DNA of 64,000 nucleotides from Plantago major (GCA_026545765.1 CM048840.1:25362765-25426764); one strand, 5' to 3'; positions 25,600-37,016 are shown, counted from the first letter of the stretch. Numbers and translations are program-made. The notes: generated from the sequence alone by a model not told the origin.

Positions 25600-25628
25600 A
25601 TTTATATAGGATTCGACGGGCCACGTGG
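25600..25628 (-). promoter_or_regulatory. PDI core promoter: G-box plus TATA box
   Basis: Read on the minus strand, the palindromic G-box CCACGTGG (25621-25628) sits about 14 bases upstream of a TATATAA box (around 25600-25607), itself about 100 bases before the start codon. ACGT-core boxes are bound by plant bZIP factors, including those of the ER stress response, which fits a PDI gene. I did not find a canonical CCAAT-N9-CCACG element with correct spacing. Confidence 0.65.
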
Positions 25629-26212
25629 ATAGGATGCTGACATGGCGGCTTTGGATTGGATAAAGGGACGTATATTGAATTTTGGATGACGGATGTAATA
25701 ATAAAATACTAGTATAAAATATTTAAAATATAAAAGGAGATTTTGCTGATCCAAATGATGATGGTCTTTATTTTTGCCAACTTTCCATTATTCTACGCAC
25801 CTGGTCAAGATTGGAAATCATCTATATCACCCTTCTAGATACCGATGCTACCGATAAGTGCAAATGTTTGAAGAATTAGATTGAATCCGTGTTATTTATA
25901 ACCAAGTCCAAAAGTAGATGAAAGATAGAGATAGGAGTAGTAGCCCCCAGTAATATAACGATTCGAATACTATAGATCGAGCAGACCATTTGACCCGTCG
26001 TTACTTATAGACAACTATCCGGTTGATATGCTGGTCCTATTGTATCAACATATAGAGTTATTTATGGATAAATTCTCGAAGAGAAAATTGCACCTTGTTG
26101 ATATGAGTAGCATTCCTGATCCCTTTAAACTATTTTGACTTGACTTGGAATTTTGAGGTGTTACAATTAAAGTGCTTCAAATACTTTTTTACTTTTATTT
26201 TCAATATTATAT

Positions 26213-26530
26213 TACTTCGTTCGGAGCTTCTTATCAACAAACTAATGAAACGTGGAAAGTTGAATATTATTTAAAGGAAAAAACAATACAGAATAAATAA
26301 AAATTAGTAGCGAGTTGATAAAGATGAAGGTTAATATTATTTTAATTAATAGAGAATTCATTAATGAATAAAAAAGAGATAGTGGGTTGGTAAAATTGTA
26401 AATATGAGTATATTGTGAGAGTATTAGTAAGTGTGGAGTAGGGTTTAATTTCCAAAAAAAATGTAAAGAGAAGCTTTGAGGGACACCAAAAATGTCAAAA
26501 TGGTAAACTTGTGACTGAACGGAGAAAGTA
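26213..26530. mobile_element. Probable degraded Stowaway-type MITE
   Basis: The left end TACTTCGTTCGGAGCTTC and the right end (reverse complement TACTTTCTCCGTTCAG) are loosely inverted, as in diverged Stowaway copies. The interior is AT-rich without coding capacity. Confidence 0.45.
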
Positions 26531-27017
26531 CATTTTATTACCCTTCATATTTGTCAATAATCAATTTTAACCACTCATTTAACAATATTGTACCAGGATC
26601 AACAACAAAAAATTGTGTTGTCTCTTAATCAATTTTTTTCCCCAAGGTTGTAATTTGGCCATTTTTCTAAGGTGGGTCATGCCATTCTGATGTAATGTTT
26701 GTAAGTTGGGCATGGCTAACTTTAGCACTATCACATTGTACTGATGTTGGTACCGCGATTTAAACAATTGAATCAATTCTAGATTTAATCTCAACCCTTC
26801 AATTTTTATTAATGTAACAAGGCGTCGCACTGTCGCATAATAAGGTCGCACTACGTAGCATAATATTTAAAAATCCTATTAGGTTGATTTATCTACACAT
26901 CCCTTATATTTTAAGCTTAATAAAATATACCCAAAACAATCCAAAATCAACCCAACAAGAATTTTTAAAAAATCACAAAACACTCATTTTACATTTGACA
27001 AAAAAAAATTTAAAGAA

Positions 27018-27240
27018 GACCGGAGCTCCGTTGAAGTTCCGGCCACTTCACCGAAGCTCCGGCGACTGAGCTTCCAGATTTGGAAGCTCTCAACTGAGCT
27101 TCCATGGTTGGAAGCTCAAAACTTTCAAGCTTCCACCATGGAAGCTCAGTCGAACTCGAGCTTCCATGTCTGTGTCATGTGTCAATTAAAAAAATTAAAA
27201 AATTATTTTCCCGGAGCTCCGGTGACTGTGGTGGCAGAAG
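27018..27240. repeat. GAAGCTTCC/GAGCTCCGG-rich self-complementary island
   Basis: A GC-rich patch in AT-rich surroundings made of repeated CCGGAGCTCCG, TGGAAGCTC and GAGCTTCCA words in both orientations. Many words are palindromic or complementary to neighbours. It is similar in style to the core of the element at 62360-63613 and to 18,880-19,020. Confidence 0.6.
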
Positions 27241-27710
27241 TGGTGGTGTAATTGAAAAGGGGAAGGAGGTGGTGGTGGGAAATTTTGGAGAAGAATTTTA
27301 GAATAAGTTTTTGTTTGAGATGTAAATTGACTATTTAGGGGTGAGTTTTGTAAATTTATGTAATTTGTATTATTAAAATTGTTTAAATTATTTAAATTGT
27401 TAACAAATTAATTTTTTATGCTTAAATCATGCCACTTGTCCACTTTTGAATTTTGTACTAATGTTAGTGTAGTGTGACGGAGTATTACGATTAACCTAGC
27501 CCTTGTAAGTTAAAGTCTTAGATTTGACTCAAGTTATGGTCAAGTAGCATCGGACTGAAGATTGAAGATGTACTCTATCATGTTGTATGAAGAACCACAA
27601 GACATATTGCCTCAAATACTAAGTATTAGACTCTAGAGGAAAGGCAACATCATATTGAGTTCTTGCGAGAGTTGGAAGGACGGCTCAAGATGATCCTTGG
27701 CACTTGATTA

Positions 27711-28435
27711 AGACTGTCTCCAGCAGTGTTGCAACACTGCTGGGACTCGTGTTGGGACTCTAGTAGAGTCCCAACACGAGTCACGAGTCCCAGGGCTGCG
27801 CCCCAACCCCTTTTTTTAATTTTATTTTTTGTTTTTTCTTTTCTTTTTCTTGTTTCTTTATTTAGATTTGTTTTTATTTTCTCTTTTTGTTTTTTTTTTA
27901 TTTCTATTCCTTTTCTACTTTTATCTTTTTTATTATTTTTCATTTTTCTTGAATATTTCTATATGATAATAATTATATGTAGCGATAGAAATATACTTAT
28001 ACATTACTTCTAAAATTTAAAATACATATTAAAATTAGACTTGTAAAATGTAGTATTTTAATTGTTGTAATTTTCATTTTCAATTATTTTAATTTTTAAT
28101 TTCAAGTATTGTAATTTTCAATTTTAAGTATTGTAGTTTTTTTGTAAGTAATGTAATTTTTATTTTCAAGTAATGTATTTTAAAAAAAATTAATGTGATT
28201 TTGTTATAATTAATTAACTACATTTAAAATAAAGTCAAGAATAAAGTTTAAAAGGAAATGAGAACAGAAAATGAAATAAATAATTAAGTTTGAAAGAAAT
28301 GTTTGAAGAAAATAGATTTTGGGCCTCACTGTTGGAGTAGAGAATTGTGAAGAGTTGCAAAGTGAGTTGCAGTGAGTGGAATGCTGACGTGGCGGAGATA
28401 GTGGGTTGCAGAGAGTTGCAACTGCTGGAGATGAC
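27711..28435. mobile_element. PIF/Harbinger-type MITE, copy A (725 bp)
   Basis: Bounded by TTA on both sides (27708-27710 and 28436-28438), with ends GTCTCCAGCAGTGTTGCAAC and, inverted, GTCATCTCCAGCAGTTGCAA. A T-rich block and the words CATATGATAATAATTATATG-like and AATATACTTATACATTACTT match copy B at 49216-49862 over several hundred bases. A three-base TTA duplication is typical of the PIF/Harbinger group. No transposase. Confidence 0.75.
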
Positions 28436-28457
28436 TTAAGGCTTATGGATGCATTTT

Positions 28458-29301
28458 TGATATATACATATATGAGTACGTCCGCGACTCTTGCCGAACC
28501 AATGCGACTTAATACGATCTATACATATACATTACTGGAGTCCGCCCCGCGAGATCCATGGTCCGGCACTAAAACACTTCTTATTATCAAAATTCCAGGT
28601 TGAATGATGGGGCGGTCCGACCTCCCATATTCCTCACCACGGACGTATCTTCTTTCCAGGGGTAAACTTCGGAATCAGGACAAACTTAAAATTAGTCCGT
28701 CCTCTACTTTCGTCCGCTTAGAGTGTATGGACGGACTACTTCTGGTCTTGCCATAAATATCAGCGTGAGTCCAACGCGCCACCTATCTCCGGGACCACGT
28801 GCCAACCTATCACCAAGCCGATCAAACTTCGGAATGTTAGAGAGCTTGTCCACAGAGCTCAACACTATAAATAGGAGGCATTTACTCCTTATAAAGACAG
28901 GTAACTACTTCGCAATAATCCAATCTCTAAGTTTTGATGTTCGAGCCCAAGCTTGATCCGCCTCCTAACTAGTTGAATCTTAGTCCGGACTGTCTAAGGC
29001 AGGCCGGCCCAAAAGGGTCCAACCCTTTCTATTCTTGTTTATAGATCAGTCACCTACAAGTATCTAATAGACGGACCATCGCACAAGGACGGTCTCACTC
29101 AACTAACGGACTCATTGCTATCCAATAACTCTACATTCTGACTCTTATTCCCAGGCGGACTCCTAATCTGTAGCCGGACTTACCTAACTAAAGGACTTCG
29201 AACTGAGACTTAACGATTTAGGAAGAACCATATCTACGCTGCGACGGACTCCCTACGACTTTGAGTCTGACTATTGATTCGTCCGATTTTACCCCACATC
29301 A
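28458..29301 (+). mobile_element. Solo LTR of a retrotransposon (844 bp)
   Basis: Starts TGATATATAC, ends ACCCCACATCA, and is flanked by the perfect 5-bp duplication ATTTT (28453-28457 and 29302-29306). TG...CA termini plus a 5-bp duplication define an LTR; no internal domain or second LTR follows, so it looks like a solo LTR. A TATAAATA box at 28866-28873 fits an LTR promoter, which sets the likely plus orientation. GC content is higher than the flanks, with many GGACT/GTCCG words. Confidence 0.85.
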
Positions 29302-29915
29302 ATTTTGAAAAAAATGGTGCATTTAATAGTCGTTGGAAACTTATGATACATAGTACAAAGTGATCCCAAAAGTATAGTATTGAAGATTTGCAAAGATAGC
29401 ATAAAGTGCGAGGAAAATAGTTCTTTTGCTCAAATAAATTAACAGATTATATAGGCGGATGCAATTGACTTCTATCTAACGGACACACGTATGTGTCTTG
29501 GGGGTTTCAATTTATCATAAAACCTCCCATGGGTCATTCTGAAGAAGTACTACCGAAACTACTGAAACTCCAAGCAACTATCAAATTTTCAAGAAATATT
29601 CAAAGTAAGAGTTAGTTCCAAAACCAAGAAATCCATAATACCCAAAGTTGTAAAACTCAAAGTTTCTAGTATACATCGTCAATTCGGAAAATTCTTCAAT
29701 ATACAAGGACTTGTGGTTGAAAACAAGCCATAACTTGAATGAATTGTTTTATATTAAGTAAACTCATTTCCTACGTGATGTGTTTTATATGCAAAAAGTG
29801 AATTTTGTTATCAAAATAAATGTTTTAATTAATAATATCGGTGTTTATTCGTCAGACGGGCAACTAGATGAGTGGAGAATTTGTGAAATATAAAAAGGAT
29901 GAACAAATTATTATA

Positions 29916-30979
29916 CAGTAAAACCTCTATAAATTAATAATGTTGAGATCGGGATATTTTATTAACTTAACGAGATATTATTATATCGATAAATTAATAA
30001 TTTATTAATTTAAAGAGGTTTCACGTATGACCTTTAAATTTCAAAGGCCAATATACTACTTAAAATGTATATTATTTATAGATGAAAAATAAATTAGATA
30101 AACAAGTTCCAATTAACATTCTATGAATTCAAAAATTCAACCATGAGATGTTGGGATAATTAGAGCCTTTAAAATGTACTATCGCAAAAGGTTTTACCGT
30201 AAGATTTTGGAAGGTTATGAGTTGGACATTTCTTCTCAGGAAAAGATTAATGTTTTAGATACTATCAATTTGGCCGTCTTAGCTTGGAAAGTAAATGTCC
30301 AACAAGAGACCATAGCAAATTGCTTTCGACACTGCAAAATTCGTTCGGCGAATCAAACCGACTCAAGTGATTTAAACGATGCAAATTCTAAGAAGACATT
30401 CGTGAGCTTGAGAACTTGATTACGGGTATGCATTATCAGTACAAAATGGATGTGAATCATTTGCTGAATTATCCTGGTGAAAATAATGAATGTTACGAAG
30501 TTCAAAGCATTGAAGAAATTGTGGCGGATACCATTCAAAATCTGGTCGATGATGAAGGTGAGGATGATTCAATAACTTTGGAACCGGTCACTCGAAGCAT
30601 TGCAAGCGGCAACAACTCTTCACAACTTTTTGTTGCAACACGAGAAGACAACGCCCCAACTCTTTAGTACAATGGGGAGTTAGATGAACTCAATATAGAC
30701 TTCAAGTTCAAAAAAAAAAAAAAAAGTGACTATAGATTCACTTTTTACTAAACAATCTTAGAACTTTGAAGTGTATTATATATATGGATTTTTTTAGTAA
30801 TTATTAATTTATAGTTTCGTTTGGATCAATATATACACACTGGGATTTCAAAAAAATTATTATCTTATTATTTTATTAATTGGGGTCCAAATTTGTACTG
30901 GCCCAAAGTTGAAACTGAATAAATTATTAATTTTATCGAGATTATTAATTTATCGAGTATTAATTTATAGAGTTTCTAG
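29916..30979 (+). mobile_element. pogo/Lemi1-type (Tc1/mariner) DNA transposon, degraded
   Basis: The left terminus CAGTAAAACCTCTATAAATT next to TA matches the ends of plant Lemi1/Emigrant pogo-like elements; the right terminus, read inverted (AAACTCTATAAATTAATA), is a decayed partner. The element is about 1.06 kb, too short for a full autonomous copy, and encloses a broken transposase relic (30174-30667). Confidence 0.8.
30174..30667 (+). pseudogene. Broken Tigger/CENP-B-like transposase C-terminal part
   Basis: Two overlapping frames (30174-30419 and 30416-30667 region) look like successive parts of a pogo/Tigger DDE transposase: RFYRKILEG..., then INVLDTINLAVLAW and TIANCFRHCKI, motifs seen after the catalytic core of plant Tigger-like proteins. 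A frameshift near 30,395-30,410 separates it from the RELENLITG... continuation. The N-terminal DNA-binding part and most of the DDE core are missing. Confidence 0.75.
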
Positions 30980-31272
30980 ATACCAGAGAGTATGAGTTAT
31001 CATTACTGGTACAAGAAGACACGGGCAGCGAGACTGAGAGAGCGGTAGATTGCTGGCCAACCACCGAGTCACCGTTCCATATTCACAATCACACGGTTCA
31101 TTAAAGCTCCTGTTTAGATAGACAGACAGACAGATGTGTCTACATTCTACACTCAACCTTTACTGGTGTAAGTCTCTCAGTTAACCAAACACTTCATTTC
31201 CATTTCCCAGTATGCTTCTTTCATAGTTGTCTTGTCTGTATAGCTCCTGCAAAAAATTTCCGGCGCATAAAG

Positions 31273-31573
31273 GTAAGTGTGTTTGTTTTTCATCCCTCTG
31301 GTAGTTTCTAAGTTTCTTCATCTGTTACGAATATGGTTTCTTCTAGATCTGGTTCTTGTATTTTTGCTTTTCTTTATCATATCTCCCCAAAACCATCATT
31401 TTCCCTAATTTCTTGCAACCGACTTTCCCCCCTTTGAGTCCAATTGAAGTAAATTATAGTTGGAGCTTTATAGTGATGTCAAAAAGAGAGGAAAGGTGAG
31501 AGCTTTCTAGGTTTCTTGCCAATTTTTAAGTTCCATGTTGTTAAGTTATGTTTATTTTCTGTTTTTATTTCAG
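31273..31573 (+). other. Probable 5' leader intron of the RING-CH gene
   Basis: AG|GTAAGTG at 31273 and a T-rich tract ending CAG at 31573 make a good intron pair in the presumed 5' untranslated region of the gene starting at 31747. Confidence 0.5.
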
Positions 31574-31727
31574 GTTTCCTGTTCTTTTATGCTCAATCGG
31601 ATTACTACTGTCACTCCAAGTGTACTGTATGTCAAGAGGCGAGAAACTCAACACTGTGATGTGTTTTGTTTCACCTCATCGGATGTATTTCATAGCAAGA
31701 TTATAGCTTTGTAGTTGATTTCGGTGT

Positions 31728-31769
31728 ATGCCACTTGTTATACATTATGCAGAAAGAAAATATTCGTGA
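31728..31769 (+). promoter_or_regulatory. Upstream ORF overlapping the RING-CH start codon
   Basis: An ATG at 31728 opens a 13-codon frame ending TGA at 31767-31769. It overlaps the main ATG at 31747 in a different frame, so ribosomes using it could not easily reinitiate at the main start. Whether it is used is unknown. Confidence 0.45.
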
Positions 31770-34150
31770 AATCGCTATAGTTGCTGAGAACAATGTCTCA
31801 CAATTAGCTAATGAAATACCTAGTGAAGAAGGATCGCGTGATAGCATAGATAGGGAGGCGGGTCTGTCGACTTGTCGGGTTTGCCAGTGTGTTGAGCCTG
31901 ATAGAAAGGGAAACATTGCTCTGGGATTCTTGGGTATTTCTCCACCTGCCTGCAGTTTTGTTAGTGACAATGAGGACGCGAAGCCCAATCTGAAAGTTGC
32001 GTTAAAAACTGCAGAGAATAATGCTGTGGACACCAGTGATTTAAAAGGATCTCAGCTGGTTGAGTTCATAAGCCCAAGTGGGGAGGTATTCGTTTGTACT
32101 GCTGATATAGAATCTGGGTTGGATGATAGCCAAGACAGGCTAATAATACTTGGATGTGCTTGTAAAAGTGATCTTGCTTTAGCACATTATGGTTGTGCGC
32201 TTAAATGGTTTATTAACCATGGATCAACTGTGTGTGAAATTTGTGGATCCGTGGCCACAAACATAAGACCTGCGGATCTCAAAAAGGTGTTGGGTTCTTT
32301 GAAAGAGTATGAAGCATTACGGGAAAGAGTTGTTAATGGAGAACCTAATCCTGCACAACCCCCAACAGATGTTGGTGTGGATCCTGATGCTGTTGCTGCC
32401 ATTCGGAGGCAAAGGTTAAGTGAAATTTCGTTGTGGTTTAATCCACATAACAACACATCTATTTCCCAGGCGGTCAGTGAACGCCCTTTAACTTCCAACA
32501 CAGTTGTGGAAGAAGTTGCCCCGGTTGACAATACTGCTACTAGATGGGCGGTTGAGTGCACTGGAATCCTGCTTGCTACAGGCCTGCTGACTGTTACTCT
32601 TGCATGGTTTATTGCTCCTCATGTCGGGAAGGTATTGGGCTGATTGTTATCCTTCTATTTCCTGCTATTATTGGTGTGGTTGTGGACCATGATAGTAAAT
32701 ACGTGGTAGTCTCTCATAAATCATTTTTCTGATTGTTCACTAGTGCAATTTGCTTTCATCACTCACTTAGATCACGTAATATAGTTTCCTTGGTCCTGAT
32801 TTACAATTTTTTGTGCTTCACTTGGCTATTTGGTGAAGCTGTTCATTTGATAAGCTGCCTAGCTAACGACGGACAGCCTATTGGCACTTACTTTTCACAT
32901 GATGTCATTTGGATTATGTAATGCTCCAGCTACTTTTCAGCCATTTGTATATGCTTCATGCATTTTACTACTGAATCTCGAACATACATTTGTCATGTCC
33001 TACAATGGCAAGTCTAAATTTAAATTGAACTGGCAAATGGTACCTAAACAAACGATTGATTGTTCTATCACAATTAAAGGCCTCAGGCATAACTAAGATA
33101 TATCACAGTATGTACTTATAATCATCGACTAGTTAATTGACTGTTGACATAGATTATCATTGCCTGATTACCGAGCCATTTGAATTTAGTTTAAGAAGAT
33201 TGAAGTAAAATGAAGCAGAACTAAGAAGCCTGTTAAGGCATGATAATCAAAGATTTAAAGTTCAAATTCATTTTTATCCCCTTTTTTTATTTTTTGGTTA
33301 AATCGTACAGAAATGACCCCCTTTCTAATTGCTGTGAACGGGTACGTCATGCTATCATTTTCTTCTCCTTGCCCATCCCTTTTATTTTTAAGTTGCTACT
33401 ATGCCTATACTTAGCAGAGCATTACTGGTGCGATAGATGTACATGATATATTTCTGGTTCAGGTACTAGACCTTCTCTTATGACATCCAAATATTTCTTG
33501 CAACTTAAAAATAGGTGAGTTACAATTTTCGTTTTAACTAACTGGTTCTGCTCCCTCTGACTGTGATTTGCACTTAACTGAGACATGAATTGCCGAGCTG
33601 AACTTTTTGCCTTTATTTTTTGCAGAGGACTGCCAAAAACGGCCTGCATGTTCTTCTTGGAGGCGTTTGTGCGTTGACGGTTGTGATATTCTTCCGTTTT
33701 GTAAGTTCTTAGTTTCTGGAAATTTTTAAATATGGGATCGAGAAGAGTTACTCTTATGGCCAACTGTATTGGGGTTGACAAAAATAGCATTGATCAAGCG
33801 ATTGTGATATTTAGATTCAATTGACATTTTCTAGTGGTACTACCTATTACAAAAAACTAACTTCTGGTGGTCTTGAATGTACTCTATCTTTACTCTCTCT
33901 GGTGTTTCGAGTTTTTCAGTAACTTCCATCGGCTGTTCTGTTTGTAACTAATCACAGTTTGTGAGATTGCTTCTGGTGTGGGATCATCTTCTTTGATTAT
34001 TTTGATCTAAAGATATCCTCTTTGCATTTGCAGTTTGTGCTGACAAGAATCAAATATGGACCTGCACGTTACTGGGCTATACTGTTTGTTTTCTGGTTTC
34101 TTGTGTTCGGGATATGGGCATCAAGAACCCATGGTGTTCATACTACATGA
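31747..34150 (+). CDS. RING-CH (MARCH-like) membrane ubiquitin-ligase candidate, three exons
   Basis: Coding exons 31747-32631, 33626-33700 and 34034-34150 join in frame for 358 residues. A C4HC3 RING-CH zinc finger is visible: C43-x2-C46, C137-x-C139, H147-x2-C150, C163-x2-C166. Spacing of the second half is canonical; the gap between the first and second cysteine pairs is about 90 residues, longer than usual for the family. Three hydrophobic segments follow at about 270-290, 301-323 and 333-349, so it is probably an integral membrane E3 ligase. Membrane RING-CH proteins move ubiquitin to other membrane proteins; substrate unknown. The start chosen is the first in-frame ATG. A 13-codon upstream frame (31728-31769) overlaps this start in another frame and may damp translation. 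Intron 1 carries a Gypsy reverse-transcriptase scrap. Confidence 0.87.
32902..32940 (+). pseudogene. Tiny Ty3/Gypsy reverse-transcriptase remnant
   Basis: Encodes MSFGLCNAPATFQ, the near-exact form of the conserved reverse-transcriptase block FGLCNAPATFQ of plant Gypsy elements. Little else of the element is recognisable around it. It lies in intron 1 of the RING-CH gene, same strand. Confidence 0.75.
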
Positions 34151-35381
34151 CCGGTTGCCTTTTCACCCTCTTAGGGAATTGTATTTATTCTTCAGGAGTT
34201 GCCAGTTTTTCTTCACTAATGTAATTAGCGAATTTGCAGCCAGGTTACCATGCAAATATGTTGCGAAATATGAGAATCAGTTATTGCATGAAAATTTATG
34301 CATTTAGTTCTGCTGAGTGTTTGAAATTGTAATCTAAGCTCCTTTGAGGCTCTGATTAATGGCTATCTATCTGAAATTGTGATTTACGTTGTATTTCATT
34401 AGGAGTAGTACTAGTGGTGGCTAGTGTGATGAAAATGAAAGTTGGAGTTTATGTAGCAGGTTAATGATATACTGGAGCATCTCTCTGACAGACGCTAAGC
34501 AAATTGATCTAGTCATATAGCTACAAGGCAACAAGTTCCACAAACAAAAAAGCCTTTATTACACAGGGCGACAATGACAATGAGAGTATATACATATTAT
34601 ATACTAAACGAGGCCCCTGTGTTCTGAACATTGTTATAAGAGTGCAGCAGAGTGGATAAAGATAAGAGTGAACATCTCTCTGGTGAACTCACAAAAACGG
34701 AGTGTATAACATAGGTCTCTGGTAGATATCTACCTGCCTGAAGCTCGAATTGTAGTAGCATAAAGGGGACAGTTAAAAAAATGCTTATCTAGTTCTTGAA
34801 CAGACCTGTCCTGCCAAAGGTTGTCTCTTATCAGTAGCAAGTACTCACAGCCTGGAACTAGAAACACATAAAGTGACATCACTAGAACAATACAATCAGG
34901 CTCTCAAGGTGCACTCATTTCCTCTCGAAATCACAAAGCGTAGGAATATTGCTTAATCGACAAATATACAGGCACAAGATTACATTAGATACTCCCATTT
35001 ATGTCGGAAAAAGCACAAAAAGATGAATACTAAAATTTAATCAGAGCTCCCTAAAAAAACGAAAACAAGCAAGAACTATGCAAGATAAGAGACTCAGTAT
35101 TTTGACCGGAGTAAAGTCTGAGATCCATTATTAGCTTTCTAAGCTAACAAGTATAAGAATTGAAGCCGTATCAAGAAACAGAATTGAACTCCTCAAAGAA
35201 AAACTATGAGAACATGTTTTCACCAATGTATATCACCTTACACTTAACAAACAAACACCAAGAAATAATCACAACACTAGCCACCAAGTTCGCTTTGTAG
35301 AACGAAAACATAAGGCGAAGGTGCATCATCATCATCATCATCGACTTATGGACGAATAAAGGAAGTCGGAATGAGAAGTAC
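34151..35381. other. 3' regions of two converging genes
   Basis: Holds the 3' end of the RING-CH gene (+) and that of the small membrane protein gene (-). No separate gene or transposon was recognised. Confidence 0.5.
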
Positions 35382-35744
35382 TTAGGTTTGTCCCTGCTTA
35401 TCACCTTCAATGGTCTCAATAGGAGGCAATGTCTGCAAAAAAAGAGAGAATGAAAAAAATAATCACAACACTAGACAGAATGGATAAATCGAAATTAGCC
35501 TTTGGGACATTTCATCGAACAGGTAGTCTGCAAATATAAGAAGAGCTGCATTCGCATTTAAGCAGTTACTAAGATTTGATGAGGGTTGAATGTAATAAGT
35601 AGGAAAAGTATATACCAAATCAGGCTTGTAGACATTATGGACGATAGAAGCTCCGGCGAGGAGTGACGCGACCACGACGACGGTCGACCAAGCCACCGAC
35701 GGTGTTCCCATCGGCTTTTTTCCGCCGCCGAATCTCCGGTTCAT
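35382..35744 (-). CDS. Small single-span membrane protein, 59 residues, two exons
   Basis: Exons 35744-35616 and 35432-35382 join in frame (phase 0) to give 59 residues ending ...EGDKQGQT. The N-terminus is basic and Gly-rich (MNRRFGGGKKPMG), followed by a hydrophobic helix at about 18-36 (AWSTVVVVASLLAGASIV), then a short polar tail with TLPPIETIEGD. Too short for routine gene finding, but splice sites, frame and composition agree. I do not recognise a named family. A basic patch followed by one helix would suit a small tail or signal-anchored protein of an organelle or ER membrane; that is inference. Confidence 0.7.
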
Positions 35745-36179
35745 TTTTGCGGCTCAAACTGATCGGATCAGCTGATCTTTCTCTTCACAATCTTAACGGA
35801 CTCCTAATTCTTCACAGATAGAGCGTTTAGTTTTCAGGCAAAGTCTCGGTTCAACTATTTTATAGTTGTACACTTGTACTAGTATAAACCTTTTTTAAAA
35901 ATTAATTTTGTATCCCCCATGTGGGATTGGGAAAGTAAAAATCTTGAGTTTCATTACCTTAAAACTTCATTTAGTTGATTCGATTCTAACTTAGTTATAT
36001 TTTATATTATAATTGATTCGATGAAATTTAGGTTGAAAACGAGGCGCAATTACTATGTCTCCAATTCAATTATCCGTAGGTTCGGACACAAGTTTTAAAA
36101 TAGAATTGAATAAAGTAGGAGAGAGATCTCCTAGAAAGATTAATTGCTGAAGAAAACCGTTGGAGAAGAACACCGAGCA

Positions 36180-36345
36180 CACCTTTTTTGGGCGGGGGAG
36201 CGGAGGAGAAGAGCACGACGGAGCGCAGAAGAAGAAGAGCGCGACGGAGCGTAGAAGAAGAAAGATGCAAAAGAGGCGAAGCGCAGAAGATGCGTTGGAG
36301 GAGATTCAGACTCAGCGCAGACAAGAAGAAAGAAAGAGGAAGAAT
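36180..36345 (+). repeat. Purine-rich degenerate tandem repeat
   Basis: Repeated words GAGCGCAGAAGAAGAAGAG, GCGACGGAGCGTAGAAGAAG and GAAGCGCAGAAGATG form two to three diverged units of about 25-30 bases. Open frames on either strand here are low-complexity (Lys/Arg/Glu-rich or Ser/Leu-rich) and probably not genes. Confidence 0.6.
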
Positions 36346-37016
36346 CGTATTTTCACCTACTTCTGATAATAATGCAATTGTATTTTATTTTGTGGTCAGG
36401 ATTGAATCATATTAGATTGGATGGCTGATATCTAAAGTGTGATGATATATGACATTAGTTTTAGTACAACTTTATTTAACCGTAGAATATCTCGTGTGCT
36501 TAATCTAAATTGTGAGTTGAGACCCAAAGTATCGTATGCACTAATGCACGTTCGAGCGAGAACAAAGTGTACCGAAAATGACATGTATTGTCATTGCGAG
36601 ACCAATATATCATCAACAAGTTGTCCAAGTAATGAGTTTCCAAAGGTTCGGGTGTTACATAATTGATTATATTTGATGTATCATAAACAATTGTCGAAAT
36701 TATAATAAGGAAATGTTAAATTTTAAAATTTTGATATTATGTTTGATGTATTATTAAAATTTGTGGATAAGGAAGTGGGAACAATGATGCTAACGAAAAT
36801 CGAACTCACCAGCTATGCAGGTAGTATTGCGGTTGTGAAGTATGGTGTGAGAGTTATTGTTACGAACATACTGCTTGACGATCAAGAAGTACAATCTGAA
36901 TTCTGAAGTATCTCGACTAGAAACGACATACAAAATGATTTTTTGAACTTTTTTATATTAAAATCATTTTATTATGCATATAATTTTGAATATAACTCAT
37001 ATATTTACTTTATTAT

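Noticed and set aside
25620..25690. Canonical ER stress element in the PDI promoter
   Set aside because: CCAAT and CCACG are both present on the minus strand but far more than nine bases apart, so only the G-box is reported.
27650..28013. Two overlapping open frames of about 95 codons rich in Lys or Phe/Leu
   Set aside because: They are produced by the T-rich interior of the Harbinger-type MITE and have no protein character beyond base composition.
33422..33790. 122-codon minus-strand frame in RING-CH intron 1 and exon 2
   Set aside because: It overlaps the well-supported exon 33626-33700 on the other strand and has no family signature.
36070..36415. Open frames on both strands in the purine-rich repeat
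   Set aside because: Low-complexity products of a degenerate tandem repeat; no start context, splice partner or family motif.
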